From Marinomonas spartinae (GTDB taxonomy: Bacteria > Pseudomonadota > Gammaproteobacteria > Pseudomonadales > Marinomonadaceae), in contig NZ_FLOB01000012.1 in the NCBI RefSeq assembly GCF_900089775.1, positions 42,637 to 106,636 of the forward strand: 64,000 nt of DNA, read 5' to 3'. Every line of letters starts with the position of its first letter. The first letter of the stretch is position 1. The translations under genes and the position numbers were made by a program. Of this stretch, positions 17,246 through 27,252 are shown piece after piece. The notes below the pieces were generated by a model, which ran no database searches, was not told the origin of the DNA, and saw nothing but the letters and a program-made list of their open reading frames with translations.

Positions 17246-19057
17246 CTAAACGATTTCGATCAGCGTTTCTCCAGGAGTAACACGGTCACCTTTTTTGACA
17301 TGCACCGCTTTCACTGTCCCGGCCACATTGGCATGAACTTCGGTTTCCATCTTCATGGCTTCCGTCACCAATACGGCCTGACCCGCATTTACGGTGTCCC
17401 CTTCCGCCACCAACACATCAATGATGTTACCCGGCATGGCCGCGCTGACATGGCCAGGCTCTGTGGCTTTCGAACGCCCACTGCTGCCTTCTGAAACATA
17501 CTCATTCAACGACTCGAACACCACTTCTTCAGGCATGCCATCAAGAGAAAGGTACAGTTTGCGCTTACCTACCCCAAAGTCACCCACACCAGTAATCGCC
17601 ACATCGTAGACTTCACCGTGAACGTCGATTTTAAATTCCGTGGCAAGCCCACCAGACGATGCCGCATTGCCCGCCTGTTCTGGCGGTAGAAGCACTTCGG
17701 GCTGCAATGTGCCATCGGCCCGTTGCTCTAAGAATTCACGCCCCAGTTCTGGGAACATGGCAAACGTTAGCACGTCCTCTTCATTTTTTGCCAAATCACC
17801 AATCTTTTTACGTAACTTATATAACTCAGGTACTAACGCATCCGCTGGACGAGCTTCGTTAACTTGCTCATTACCCACGGCCTGTTTCTGAACACTCGCA
17901 TTCACTGGCGCAGGGGGTTTACCATAGCCGCCTAGCAAATACCGCTTCACTTCATTGGTGATGGTTTTATAGCGCTGTCCTGCCAGGATATTGTAGACCG
18001 CTTGAGTCCCTACAATTTGCGACGTCGGTGTCACCAAAGGTGGAAAGCCAAGGTCTTCCCGCACTCGTGGAATTTCATTAAAGACATCACGAATTTTATC
18101 TAATGCATTTTGCTCTTTGAGTTGGTTAGCTAAGTTAGACATCATGCCGCCTGGTACTTGGTTGATCTGTACCGACACGTCTTCACGGGTAAATTCGCTT
18201 TCAAACTGGTGGTACTTTTTCCGAACTTCACGGAAATAGTCAGCAATCTCTGACAGTAAAACAAGATCCAACCCAGTGTCGTAATCAGTGCCTTTCAACG
18301 CTGCGACTTGGGACTCTGTGGCAGGATGGCTGGTGCCGCCCGCAAAAGAAGAAATGGCTGTGTCAATTCGGTCTGCCCCTGCTTCCACTGCTTTTAACTG
18401 GCACAAAGGCGCTAGGCCTGACGTTGAATGGCTGTGTACAACCAGTGGCAGATCGACTGCGTCTTTAATCGCTTTAACCAATTCGTAAGTCGCATAAGGC
18501 GTCAACAAGCCAGCCATGTCTTTAATCGCAATGGAATCCGCCCCCATCCCTTGCATGGCTTTAGCTTGTTCAACAAACAGCGCCGAAGTGTGTACTGGGC
18601 TGGTCGTATAACAAATCGTCCCTTGCGCATGTTTACCGGCTTTTTTGACCGATTTCATGGCCGTTTCAATATTGCGTAAATCATTAAGCGCATCAAAAAC
18701 ACGAAATACATCAATGCCATTGTCCGCTGATTTTTGCACAAAGGCTTCGACCACATCATCGGCGTAATGACGGTAACCCAGTAGGTTTTGCCCTCTTAAC
18801 AACATTTGTAAGCGAGTATTTGGCAGTGCTGCCCGTAACTGACGCAGACGCTCCCATGGGTCTTCTTTTAAAAATCGCACACACGCATCAAAGGTCGCCC
18901 CACCCCAAACTTCCAAAGACCAAAAGCCCACTTGATCAAGCTTTTCACAAATTGGCAGCATGTCTTCTGTGCGCATGCGAGTGGCAATGAGAGATTGGTG
19001 TGCATCACGCAGCGTGACGTCAGTGACTTCGATTTTTGTTTTTTTTACTTGACTCAT
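17246..19057 (-). CDS. pycB: Pyruvate carboxylase subunit B (carboxyltransferase plus biotin carrier)
   Basis: Transfers CO2 from carboxybiotin to pyruvate, making oxaloacetate. At 603 residues it has an N-terminal carboxyltransferase barrel (VTDVTLRDAHQSLIATRMR, VWGGATFDACVRFLKEDPWERL, MLLRGQNLLGYRHY), a conserved central domain to about residue 430, and a C-terminal biotinyl domain with TEAMKMETEVHA. It also resembles oxaloacetate decarboxylase alpha. No beta or gamma membrane subunits are present and a biotin carboxylase gene lies 18 bp upstream, so the two-subunit anaplerotic pyruvate carboxylase is preferred. Confidence 0.92.
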   Translation of the reverse strand: MSQVKKTKIEVTDVTLRDAHQSLIATRMRTEDMLPICEKLDQVGFWSLEVWGGATFDACVRFLKEDPWERLRQLRAALPNTRLQMLLRGQNLLGYRHYADDVVEAFVQKSADNGIDVFRVFDALNDLRNIETAMKSVKKAGKHAQGTICYTTSPVHTSALFVEQAKAMQGMGADSIAIKDMAGLLTPYATYELVKAIKDAVDLPLVVHSHSTSGLAPLCQLKAVEAGADRIDTAISSFAGGTSHPATESQVAALKGTDYDTGLDLVLLSEIADYFREVRKKYHQFESEFTREDVSVQINQVPGGMMSNLANQLKEQNALDKIRDVFNEIPRVREDLGFPPLVTPTSQIVGTQAVYNILAGQRYKTITNEVKRYLLGGYGKPPAPVNASVQKQAVGNEQVNEARPADALVPELYKLRKKIGDLAKNEEDVLTFAMFPELGREFLEQRADGTLQPEVLLPPEQAGNAASSGGLATEFKIDVHGEVYDVAITGVGDFGVGKRKLYLSLDGMPEEVVFESLNEYVSEGSSGRSKATEPGHVSAAMPGNIIDVLVAEGDTVNAGQAVLVTEAMKMETEVHANVAGTVKAVHVKKGDRVTPGETLIEIV

Positions 19058-19075
19058 TTTCCTTCCTCCGGCGGA

Positions 19076-20491
19076 TTATCGACCAACGTGTGCAGCAATA
19101 GCAGCGGCTAATACCAATGCAATGTCGCTAGGGTGACGCTTAACAGAATAATTTAGTAACTCTGGATGGGCTGGCACAAAGCCTGTATTAAACTGGCCTT
19201 TAACAAAATCTGGGTGCTTGAGTATTTCTTGATAATAATTCGACGTGGTTTTAATCCCGTGCAGACGCATATCGTCTATCGCACGGCGACCACGGGCAAT
19301 CATTTCCTCCCAAGTGAGTGCCCAAACCACCAACTTCAAACACATGGAATCAAAGTAAGGAGGGATTTCATAACCGGTATAAATCGCCGTATCCACGCGC
19401 ACCCCTGGACCACCCGGCGCATAGTAGTGGGTAATACGCCCAAAGCTTGGCAAAAAATCATTTTTAGGATCTTCTGCATTGATGCGAAATTGCATCGCAA
19501 AACCTCGAAAATGAATGTCTTCTTGGCGAAAACTCAAGGGCAACCCGGCGGCAATCCGTAACTGCTCACGAACGATATCCACCCCTGTAATTTGCTCAGT
19601 AATGGTATGCTCCACCTGCACTCGGGTGTTCATTTCCATAAAGTAGACTTCGTTACCTGATAGCAAAAACTCAACCGTTCCCGCGTTTTCGTAACCCACC
19701 GCTTTGGCGGCTTTGACGGCGAGATTACCGATATACTGGCGCTGTTCTGGGGTAAGTTGTGGACTGGGAGCGATCTCAATCAATTTCTGATTGCGTCGTT
19801 GGATGGAACAGTCACGTTCAAAAAGGTGGATCACATTGCCTTGGGAATCGGCTAAAATTTGCACTTCAATATGACAAGGATCGACAATGCATTTTTCCAG
19901 AAAGACCTCAGCCGATCCAAACGCTTTAGTGGCTTCGGAAATCACTCGTGGGTATTGGTTCTTTAGTTCTTCAGGCGTATCACAACGACGAATACCTCGA
20001 CCCCCCCCTCCTGATGTCGCCTTAATCATAACCGGATAACCGATTTTACCCGCTAAGGATAAAGCCTCCTCTAAATCGGCCAGATTACCCTCTGAGCCAG
20101 GCGTAATCGGAATACCAGCCGCACGCATACTGTCTCGAGCCTGAGTTTTGTCACCCATTTTATGAATGACACTGGATTTTGGTCCAATAAAGACAATGCC
20201 CTTTTGCTCACACAATTGCGCAAAGTTAGCATTTTCAGACAAAAAGCCATAACCTGGATGGATGGCATCACAGCCTGTTTCGACGGCTAAATTGACAAGT
20301 CGTAATGGGTCTAAATACCCAGCTAGTGGATCATCCCCTAGTGAGTAAGACTCATCAGCGCGTTTAGCATGCAAAGCATAGCGGTCTGGCTCAGTAAAAA
20401 TTGCCACAGAGCGAATACCAGCCTCTGAACACGCACGTATTATGCGAACCGCTATTTCTCCACGGTTGGCAATCAACACTTTCTTCAACAT
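19076..20491 (-). CDS. pycA: Pyruvate carboxylase subunit A (biotin carboxylase)
   Basis: ATP-dependent carboxylation of the biotin carried by subunit B. The 471 residues show the ATP-grasp biotin carboxylase order: KVLIANRGEIAVRIIRAC at the start, IHPGYGFLSENANFAQLC, the ATP loop MIKATSGGGGRGIRRC near 160, FLEKCIVDPCHIEVQILAD, FLLSGNEVYFMEMNTRVQVEH (metal Glu residues) and FAMQFRINAEDP. Lengths and pairing with pycB match the pseudomonad-type enzyme. AAGGAGTG precedes the ATG. The divergent LysR at 20663 occupies the position of the regulator beside pycA in Pseudomonas. Confidence 0.94.
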   Translation of the reverse strand: MLKKVLIANRGEIAVRIIRACSEAGIRSVAIFTEPDRYALHAKRADESYSLGDDPLAGYLDPLRLVNLAVETGCDAIHPGYGFLSENANFAQLCEQKGIVFIGPKSSVIHKMGDKTQARDSMRAAGIPITPGSEGNLADLEEALSLAGKIGYPVMIKATSGGGGRGIRRCDTPEELKNQYPRVISEATKAFGSAEVFLEKCIVDPCHIEVQILADSQGNVIHLFERDCSIQRRNQKLIEIAPSPQLTPEQRQYIGNLAVKAAKAVGYENAGTVEFLLSGNEVYFMEMNTRVQVEHTITEQITGVDIVREQLRIAAGLPLSFRQEDIHFRGFAMQFRINAEDPKNDFLPSFGRITHYYAPGGPGVRVDTAIYTGYEIPPYFDSMCLKLVVWALTWEEMIARGRRAIDDMRLHGIKTTSNYYQEILKHPDFVKGQFNTGFVPAHPELLNYSVKRHPSDIALVLAAAIAAHVGR

Positions 20492-20662
20492 GGATCACTC
20501 CTTTCTTGTTATATGTGATCTGAGTAAAACCTTGTGGGCGAAACCAAGACGAGTCTAGATTCAGCAAACAGAGTCACCGTGCAAAGGCCTCTGAATAATT
20601 AGCCTACTCAAAGAATAACCAAAGTAAAAATTGATATTTCAGGCATTATCTATAAGGTATAC

Positions 20663-21646
20663 GTGATAGATAACAATAAAATGGAAGCAAGCATGTCATC
20701 CAATGTCCATTATCTCGCCAGTCGACTCACCTTTAGACAGCTGCAAGTTTTCAAGTGCGTCTATGAGCTGAACAGTTACAGCCGTGCTGGGGACATGCTT
20801 GGTTTAAGCCAACCCGCAGTCAGTAATCAAATTCGACAATTAGAACAGGTCATTGAACAACCGCTATTTGAATACGTAGGTCGCCAGTTATACAGTACCG
20901 CCATCGCCAAACGCTTAGCACAATGCACCCTTTCTGTGTTTGATGAAGTACAACGTTTTCAAAACGATCTGATGAACGACACTGGCTTAGTCTCTGGGGA
21001 ACTAAAGTTGGTCGCGGTAACCACCTCCCAATACATAGTCCCACACTTATTACGTGCCTATACCAGCCTTCATCCTAACGTGACGGTTTCACTGAAAGTG
21101 GTCAATCGAACCGAAGCCATTGCGCGCTTCGAAAAAAATCGCGACGAACTGACCATTATGGGCATGGTGCCTAACGATAAGCCCATGTTGAGCCTACCTT
21201 TTTTGGACAATGAGCTAGTACCCGTTGCCCCACCTAACCATCCATTGTTGCAAGAAAAAGAAATCACGCTGGCCAAGTTTTTAGAACAAACCCTGTTACT
21301 ACGGGAAACAGGCTCAGGCAGCCGTTTAGCATTGGAATTACATTGTCAAAAACAACGCGTTCGTTTTCCCCATCAAATGGAAATTGGTTCCAACGAAGCC
21401 ATTAAACATGCCGTGATGGCAGGCTTAGGCGTCGCGGTTTTACCGCGCTTTGGAATACTGGCCGAGTTAAAGCTGAAAAGTTTAGTAGAATTACCCATTA
21501 AGGATTTCCCGCTGCGTCGGTCTTGGTGTTTAGTCAGCCCACAAGGGCAACACCCAACGCCCACCATGCGCTCTTTTATTGACTACGTACAGCAGAATAT
21601 AGGACAGTTTGAGCAGATGTTTAAACGCAAGATAACTCTCGATTGA
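20663..21646 (+). CDS. LysR-type regulator divergent from pycA
   Basis: A 327-residue LysR protein with HTH LTFRQLQVFKCVYELNSYSRAG and LGLSQPAVSNQIRQLEQVI, and a substrate-binding domain (VAVTTSQYIVPHLLRAYTSLHP; ETGSGSRLALE) similar to the CysB/CbbR-like group. The first start is GTG at 20663, after AAGG; ATG codons at 20681 and 20693 are possible, and the last has GGAAG ahead of it. It is divergent from pycA across 171 bp, so it probably controls pyruvate carboxylase. Its 3' end overlaps the convergent ogt gene by 26 bp. Confidence 0.9.
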   Translation: MIDNNKMEASMSSNVHYLASRLTFRQLQVFKCVYELNSYSRAGDMLGLSQPAVSNQIRQLEQVIEQPLFEYVGRQLYSTAIAKRLAQCTLSVFDEVQRFQNDLMNDTGLVSGELKLVAVTTSQYIVPHLLRAYTSLHPNVTVSLKVVNRTEAIARFEKNRDELTIMGMVPNDKPMLSLPFLDNELVPVAPPNHPLLQEKEITLAKFLEQTLLLRETGSGSRLALELHCQKQRVRFPHQMEIGSNEAIKHAVMAGLGVAVLPRFGILAELKLKSLVELPIKDFPLRRSWCLVSPQGQHPTPTMRSFIDYVQQNIGQFEQMFKRKITLD

Positions 21647-22175
21647 GCAGCTGTTTTTTACGCTCAATTCCCCAACGATAGCCACCAAGACCCCCGCCTT
21701 TACGCACAATACGGTGGCACGGGATCAGTACCGCTAGACGATTTGCTCCACAAGCATTAGCAACCGCCCTGATCGCATTGGGGCGGCCGACTCGTTCAGC
21801 TAACTCACTATAGGTTTGTGTTTCCCCGTAAGGAATGGTTTGTAAGGCTTGCCATACTTGTCTTTGGAACACGGTCCCTTGGAGATCTAAAGGTAAATAC
21901 TGAATTGAACTGTCTCTTAAGTTTCCTTTCTCACTAAAGTAATCCAGAAGACAATCAAACCAAGCAGAATACGGCTCGATGACAGAGCCTTCTTTATACT
22001 GTCCAACATTTTTCAATACTGCCCTCGGCATAGTGAGACGTAACTCCTGCTGCAAAGCAGACATATCATCAGCAAAACTCACATTGCACAATCCCTTATC
22101 ACTAGCTACTAATAAACAATAGCCTAAGAATGTTTGCTCGATAACATAGAACAATTGCTCTTCTTTGATTGTCAT
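21621..22175 (-). CDS. ogt: Methylated-DNA--protein-cysteine S-methyltransferase
   Basis: Suicidal repair protein that takes methyl groups from O6-methylguanine onto a cysteine. In 184 residues the DNA-binding part VFQRQVWQALQTIPYGETQTY, SELAERVGRPNAIRAVANAC and the acceptor motif PCHRIVRKGGGLGGYRWG are intact. It has no Ada N-terminal zinc domain, so Ogt-type. The final nine codons overlap the end of the convergent LysR gene. The ribosome-binding site is weak. Confidence 0.93.
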   Translation of the reverse strand: MTIKEEQLFYVIEQTFLGYCLLVASDKGLCNVSFADDMSALQQELRLTMPRAVLKNVGQYKEGSVIEPYSAWFDCLLDYFSEKGNLRDSSIQYLPLDLQGTVFQRQVWQALQTIPYGETQTYSELAERVGRPNAIRAVANACGANRLAVLIPCHRIVRKGGGLGGYRWGIERKKQLLNRELSCV

Positions 22176-22480
22176 GGTTTCTATTTGCAGCCTCTCGTTA
22201 ACTTGTCACACAATGCCTTGCTACAGAATTATACAGCGTCCATGACATTATTCACCTTAGCGAGGCTATTTCATTGGACCTTTAACGATAGACACAAAAT
22301 CAATCCTTCAGCCTGTTTCACACGTATTAGTGAAGAAAGGTCCGTTTACACTTTCCCTCCATATAAATAACAAATGTCCTACGTTAGTTAACTGAAAAGA
22401 ATACCAAAAAACGTACAATAACTGTAGGAATTAGCCTACAAAGCGCAGTGCGATAATGTCAACTTAAAGCAGGTGATACT
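22176..22480. other. Divergent intergenic region ogt-chemoreceptor
   Basis: A 305-bp gap between the divergent ogt and chemoreceptor genes. I see no gene. An inverted repeat, TGTAGG-6 nt-CCTACA at 22423-22440, lies 40 bp before the chemoreceptor ATG and could be a regulator site. AGGTGA precedes that ATG. Confidence 0.5.
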
Positions 22481-23800
22481 ATGATTTTCAACAGCAAGAG
22501 CAAACAAGCAAAACAGGAAGCACTTTTTGAAACACAGAGAATCGCCGCTGAAGGTTCAGCATTTTTAGATGCTATGAGCCGATACTGCGCAACAATAAGC
22601 TTCACTCCAGATGGCACCATACTCAATGCGAATGAGCTGTTTCTTAAGTCTGTAGGCTACAGTTTAGATGAAATTGTCGGCAAGAAACATGCTATGTTCT
22701 GCACCAATAAATTCACATCAAGTCCTGATTACAAAGAGTTTTGGGAAAAGCTTAATAGTGGAAAAAGCCACCAAGGCTCTTTTAAACGACTCACCAAGGG
22801 AGGCCAGCCAATCTGGCTAGAGGCCACTTACTTTCCCGTCACAGTCGATGGCAAGGTCACAAAAGTGGTGAAAATTGCCACTGATATAACACAAAAGAAA
22901 AACAGAGCAGATGACCAAAAGGCGATTATTGCCTCTTTGAATGTCTCATCCGCTTTGATTGAGTTCACACCAGATGGCACCGTCTTGACAGCTAATGACA
23001 ACTTCCTTAGGGCCATGGGTTATTCACTAAAAGAGATCGAAGGAAAAAAACACCGCATCTTTTGTAACGATAAATTTTATGACACTCACCCCAATTTTTG
23101 GTCATCGTTGACACAGGGCCATTTTAGCTCGGGTCAATTTGAACGCATCAACAAACAAGGTCAATCTGTTTGGTTAGAAGCAACTTATAACCCTGTTTTT
23201 GATGACGATGGGAATGTGACTAAGGTAATCAAAATTGCGACCGACATTACTGACAAAGTCAACGAGCAAATGGCCATACAACATGCTGCTGAAGTCGCTC
23301 ACGCAACCTCTGTAGAAACAGCTCAAGTCTCAGAGAATGGAGCAAAAATACTCAAACGTACCGTTGATACATCCAACCAAATTATTAAGGATGTCGATAT
23401 ATCGACAGATTTAATTGAGCAACTAAACAAGCAATCCGAAAGTATTGCTAAAATTGTCACCACCATCGGTTCGATTGCCGACCAGACCAACTTATTGGCT
23501 CTTAACGCAGCCATTGAGGCGGCTCGAGCAGGAGAGCATGGTAGAGGCTTTGCGGTAGTGGCTGATGAAGTGCGGACATTAGCGTCTCGAACCAGTAAAT
23601 CGACGGTAGAAATCGAAGAGATGGTGGCACAAAACAGTGTCCTGACTCGCCAAGCTAAAGCAAGCATGAGTGAAGTAAATGGCCGCTCAGAAGAGAATGC
23701 TCAACTGATTAACGAAGCGGCGGGGATTATCGACGAAATCCTCAAAGGAGCAGAACACGTATCTAGTACCGTTAGCCGATTGCTTGATACATCACGGTAG
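22481..23800 (+). CDS. Soluble chemoreceptor with two PAS domains (BdlA/Aer-like)
   Basis: A 439-residue cytoplasmic methyl-accepting chemotaxis protein with no transmembrane helix. PAS domain 1 (residues about 30-145) and PAS domain 2 (about 150-265) are similar to each other; each has FTPDGTxLxANxxFLxxxGYSL and ends with the PAC-type [12 protein letters not shown] or [13 protein letters not shown] short coiled coil leads to the signalling domain with [20 protein letters not shown] and [19 protein letters not shown]. The PAS-PAS-signal layout is that of BdlA, which senses redox or energy state for biofilm dispersal. The signal sensed here is unknown. Confidence 0.9.
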   Translation: MIFNSKSKQAKQEALFETQRIAAEGSAFLDAMSRYCATISFTPDGTILNANELFLKSVGYSLDEIVGKKHAMFCTNKFTSSPDYKEFWEKLNSGKSHQGSFKRLTKGGQPIWLEATYFPVTVDGKVTKVVKIATDITQKKNRADDQKAIIASLNVSSALIEFTPDGTVLTANDNFLRAMGYSLKEIEGKKHRIFCNDKFYDTHPNFWSSLTQGHFSSGQFERINKQGQSVWLEATYNPVFDDDGNVTKVIKIATDITDKVNEQMAIQHAAEVAHATSVETAQVSENGAKILKRTVDTSNQIIKDVDISTDLIEQLNKQSESIAKIVTTIGSIADQTNLLALNAAIEAARAGEHGRGFAVVADEVRTLASRTSKSTVEIEEMVAQNSVLTRQAKASMSEVNGRSEENAQLINEAAGIIDEILKGAEHVSSTVSRLLDTSR

Positions 23801-23840
23801 TTGTCATACTACTATTCCATGCTCCCCCAAGAAACAATAA

Positions 23841-23880
23841 TTAAAAAAGATGCGATAAGCCCTATTCAACCTATCGCATC
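23841..23880 (-). terminator. Intrinsic terminator of the lig operon
   Basis: Read on the minus strand, GATGCGATA (23872-23880) pairs with TATCGCATC (23850-23858), followed by TTTTTTAA. It lies 60 bp beyond the ligB stop in the gap between ligB and the convergent chemoreceptor gene. Stem, loop and T-run are all canonical. Confidence 0.88.
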
Positions 23881-23940
23881 TTGCTTCATTGTGCTTTTAA
23901 TCGCACTTTCCATCATGCATGTTGGTATTAGAAGAAGAAC

Positions 23941-24792
23941 CTATTTACTAGGCATCTCGTGTTCTAATAAAAGCACGCCTGATCCGGTATTGGATATTGG
24001 GGCATGGTAATTTCTATGAAGTTCGGTGACCTTACCACGTAGCGCCCCACGCATGGCAATCCACATATTGAGCTCAACGGTTTGCGCACCACCTATCTCA
24101 ACTAGCTCCAAATTACTGTACTTGGTTAACGCTTCAGGGTCACTGACCAGTTTATCCATGCATTCAAGATCAAACTCTCGATTGATAATTCCCGCTCTCT
24201 CCCCATCTAACTGGTGTGACAAACCGCCCGTACCAAATATGGCAACGCTGATGTCCTCATCATAAGACTCAATGGCTTTACCAATGGCTTTACCCAATTC
24301 AAAACAGCGCCAAGGCTGAGGCATCGGATGTTGCTCGCAATTGATACACACAGGAATCACTTTAACATGCCCATAATTATTCCCAGGCCACATCAAACTC
24401 AAAGGAACGGTCAAACCGTGATCGACCTTCATTTCTTGGCAGATCGTCATATCAAAACCGTCTTCCACCAGACTATTAGCAATGTGCCAGGATAATTCTG
24501 ACTCCCCCGTCACAGGAGGGATGGTTGCAATGCCCCATCCTTCATCAGAATTGTGGTATTCATCCGCCACACCAATGGCAAACGTCGGCTTCTTGTCGAT
24601 AAAAAATTCGAGACCGTGGTCATTATAAAATAAGACAATTACATCCGGCTGTTTTTCATTTAGCCATTTACGTACAGGTGGATAACCATCAAAAAACGGC
24701 TTCCAATAGGGCGTATCTTCTTGCTTATTTGCCATTGCATTAGCAATAGCAGGAATATGAGAGGTGGTCACTGCGCCAATAATATTCGCCAT
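23941..24792 (-). CDS. ligB: Protocatechuate 4,5-dioxygenase, beta (catalytic) subunit
   Basis: Fe(II) extradiol dioxygenase opening protocatechuate between carbons 4 and 5. The 283 residues follow the LigB pattern: TTSHIPAIANAM with iron ligand His12, FYNDHGLEFF with His59, VDHGLTVPLSLMWPG with the catalytic base His, and a C-terminal metal Glu in the NLELVEIGGAQTVELNMW region. Its ATG overlaps the ligA stop by one base, the usual coupled arrangement for equal subunit synthesis. It is the last gene of ligJKUIAB. Confidence 0.95.
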   Translation of the reverse strand: MANIIGAVTTSHIPAIANAMANKQEDTPYWKPFFDGYPPVRKWLNEKQPDVIVLFYNDHGLEFFIDKKPTFAIGVADEYHNSDEGWGIATIPPVTGESELSWHIANSLVEDGFDMTICQEMKVDHGLTVPLSLMWPGNNYGHVKVIPVCINCEQHPMPQPWRCFELGKAIGKAIESYDEDISVAIFGTGGLSHQLDGERAGIINREFDLECMDKLVSDPEALTKYSNLELVEIGGAQTVELNMWIAMRGALRGKVTELHRNYHAPISNTGSGVLLLEHEMPSK

Positions 24793-25154
24793 TATGCTTC
24801 TCCTGAGCCATTTTTAACCAGCAATGCTTTAAACTCATCCAAACTTAACCCCGTTTGAATGGCCCCGATATCTTGCATATTCAGCTTAAGAAGGCCGGCA
24901 AACTTCGCCACGTAATAAATACTGCCGCCCTCTTGGAGCAAACCAATGATATCGCGATCATGAATGGCTTTGATCTGTTTCTCAGTCAAACCAAACTTAG
25001 CACAGTAAGCATCTGGATCTTTATTAAACTCATCACGAGCCGCTTGCTCATTGAAGGAATAACACATTTTGTTCAGCCCATAACCTTTCTTGGCCATTTT
25101 GCCATTAAACAGATAGGTTCCTGGGACAGGCTGAGTTGGATCTTTTATTGCCAT
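24792..25154 (-). CDS. ligA: Protocatechuate 4,5-dioxygenase, alpha subunit
   Basis: The 120-residue helical alpha subunit caps the active site of LigB. Visible stretches are PVPGTYLFNGKMAKKGYGLN, MCYSFNEQAARDEFNKDPDAYC and YVAKFAGLLKLNMQDIGAIQTG, the LigA-type sequence that covers the substrate pocket. The ATG at 25154 has AGAGGTG upstream; the longer frame from 25202 adds 16 residues without support. The gene lies 77 bp downstream of ligI and overlaps ligB by one base. Confidence 0.93.
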   Translation of the reverse strand: MAIKDPTQPVPGTYLFNGKMAKKGYGLNKMCYSFNEQAARDEFNKDPDAYCAKFGLTEKQIKAIHDRDIIGLLQEGGSIYYVAKFAGLLKLNMQDIGAIQTGLSLDEFKALLVKNGSGEA

Positions 25155-25231
25155 GATATACACACCTCTTCTTATTCCGTTATGTGCTTTATCAATCTTC
25201 ACGATAAAACACGCCTACTCACCCCAGCGAA

Positions 25232-26107
25232 TCATTCCGCCCAATAAAGCGCCATTGGATTATCCACCAACAAGGCCTGTTGCAACTCTTTGGTAGGCGC
25301 AATATGGGGGATCACATCCACCAAATGACCATCATTCGGTGCTTCTACTTTCATATTTGGGTGAGGCCAATCTGTTCCCCATAACACACGGTTTGGAAAT
25401 TTCTCTACCAAGGTTCGAGCGAATGGGTAGACATCAGAATAGTCCGGTGCATGCTGCGTTAAACGCTCAGAACAGCTCACCTTACACCAAACATTATCGT
25501 TGTCTGCCATGAAATTCACAAAACGCTGGAAATCCGGATGATCCACACCATTAGCGACTTTGGGCGTACCCATATGATCGACTACTATGGTGGTATTTAA
25601 CGCTTTTAAGAAAGGAATCAGCTCCTCAAGGTCCGCCGCTTCAAAATACACAACGATGTGCCAACCTAAAGGTCGGATTTTGTCAGCAATCGCAAAGAAA
25701 ACCTCTTTAGGTGTACTATCTACTAGGCGTTTTACAAAGTTAAAGCGTACGCCGCGAACACCCGCTTCATGCATCTCTTTCAGCTCTGCCTCAGTAATGC
25801 TGTCATCCACAAACGCGACGCCTCGTGCCAACTCTCCGGCCGAATTGAGCGCATCAACCAAGGCGGAGTTATCCGTGCTATGACACGATGCCTGAACAAT
25901 CACATTTCGAGAAAAACCTAAATGATCACGTAACGCGAACAATTGCTCTTTTGATGCGTCGCACGGGGTATATTTGCGTTTTGGGTGATAAGGAAATTTA
26001 TCCGCTGGACCAAACACGTGACAATGGGCATCTACCGAGCCTTCAGGTACACGAAAGTTCGGCTTACTTGGGTTAGGATGAAAAGGAATGTAATCTTTAT
26101 CCATCAT
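25232..26107 (-). CDS. ligI: 2-pyrone-4,6-dicarboxylate hydrolase
   Basis: Amidohydrolase opening the lactone of 2-pyrone-4,6-dicarboxylate to give 4-oxalomesaconate. The 291 residues include the metal-site motif VDAHCHVFGPADKFPYH, NVIVQASCHSTDNSALVDAL, the Arg-containing GVRGVRFNFVKRL, VDHMGTPK and LWGTDWPHPN with the active-site Asp. This is the normal LigI length and order. It sits between ligU (56 bp upstream) and ligA on the same strand. Confidence 0.94.
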   Translation of the reverse strand: MMDKDYIPFHPNPSKPNFRVPEGSVDAHCHVFGPADKFPYHPKRKYTPCDASKEQLFALRDHLGFSRNVIVQASCHSTDNSALVDALNSAGELARGVAFVDDSITEAELKEMHEAGVRGVRFNFVKRLVDSTPKEVFFAIADKIRPLGWHIVVYFEAADLEELIPFLKALNTTIVVDHMGTPKVANGVDHPDFQRFVNFMADNDNVWCKVSCSERLTQHAPDYSDVYPFARTLVEKFPNRVLWGTDWPHPNMKVEAPNDGHLVDVIPHIAPTKELQQALLVDNPMALYWAE

Positions 26108-26163
26108 GATCTGGTACCTATTTTAATATTTGTTTAAGGCTTTTCATTACAGGGCGCCACTCT

Positions 26164-27252
26164 TTATAAACCGTTGTCATGAGCAAACACCTGCCCATCA
26201 AACAGTTTTCTGGCTGTACGTAAAATCGCAGCTGAGCTCACTTCGCCATTGTCTTTTTGATTTAAAATCACGGTCATAGAACCAATCGGATGCTCCACAT
26301 CCAAGGACAGAGTCGACCCTGCCTCATAGCTCACCACGTCATTCGCTGGAGCACCTTTCAGCACAGCGGCAGTGGCGACGCTCACCGCGCCAAGAACGCC
26401 AATCGACGCATGGCAGCGATGAGGGATAAATGTCCGAGTAGAAATCGCGCCCCCATTCACCGGCGCACTGACCATTGTCATTTTCGGCACCGATTTATCT
26501 TTTACATCGCCTAAGTTCATCATTGGGCCCACTTGTAAGCGAATCGATTCGAGTTTAGCCCGCAGCGCTTCGTTCGCTTCCAGTTCTTCCCGTGTTTCGC
26601 GGCCGGTAATCCCCATATCCGAGGCTCGCATCACCACAACGGGCATACCGTTATCAATGCAGGTGACTTCAACACCATCGATCACATCGACCACATTGCC
26701 AGTCGGCAATAACGCCCCACAGCTAGAACCTGCCGTATCATTAAAGGTAATAGGCACAGCGGCAGAAAAGCCTGGCACACCATCAATCCTCGCTCGGCCT
26801 TGGTAGCATACTTTTCCTTCTTTCACTGATACTTGCGCTGTCGCGACCTGCCCTGTGTTTTCCATAAAGATGCGAACTGTCGTTTCACCTTCTTGAGGGG
26901 CAACCAAACCACGCTCAATGGCAAATGGCCCAACTCCAGCAAGCAGGTTGCCACAGTTTTGAGCATCTGTGACGATGGCCTGATCAACAAAGACCTGCAA
27001 GAACAGGTAATCCACATCCGCATCATCACGCTGGGACGGTTTCACTACTGCCACTTTAGAAGCAAGAGGATCCGCACCTCCCATACCATCAATCTGACGA
27101 TCATCCGGCGACCCCATCATCCGCAATAAAAACTGATCGCGAGCGTCGGTTTCTTCTGGTAAATCCGAGGCTAAAAAATAGCCACCTTTTGATGTGCCGC
27201 CACGCATCCACATACAAGGTGCACTGTCTATGAGGTTGGCTGCCTTAGACAT
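26164..27252 (-). CDS. ligU: 4-oxalomesaconate tautomerase/isomerase, PrpF family
   Basis: Shifts the double bond of 4-oxalomesaconate to the isomer that LigJ hydrates. The 362 residues show the PrpF fold signature: [21 protein letters not shown] at the start, [37 protein letters not shown] with the active-site Cys, and the second-half [11 protein letters not shown] and [16 protein letters not shown]. Its ATG overlaps the end of ligK by 8 bases. LigU of Sphingobium and GalD of Pseudomonas are both in this family; position in the operon favours the protocatechuate role. Confidence 0.9.
   Translation of the reverse strand: MSKAANLIDSAPCMWMRGGTSKGGYFLASDLPEETDARDQFLLRMMGSPDDRQIDGMGGADPLASKVAVVKPSQRDDADVDYLFLQVFVDQAIVTDAQNCGNLLAGVGPFAIERGLVAPQEGETTVRIFMENTGQVATAQVSVKEGKVCYQGRARIDGVPGFSAAVPITFNDTAGSSCGALLPTGNVVDVIDGVEVTCIDNGMPVVVMRASDMGITGRETREELEANEALRAKLESIRLQVGPMMNLGDVKDKSVPKMTMVSAPVNGGAISTRTFIPHRCHASIGVLGAVSVATAAVLKGAPANDVVSYEAGSTLSLDVEHPIGSMTVILNQKDNGEVSSAAILRTARKLFDGQVFAHDNGL

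Noticed and set aside
17246..20491. Sodium-pumping oxaloacetate decarboxylase
   Set aside because: The alpha-like subunit is present, but no beta or gamma membrane subunits exist and a biotin carboxylase gene is adjacent, which fits two-subunit pyruvate carboxylase.
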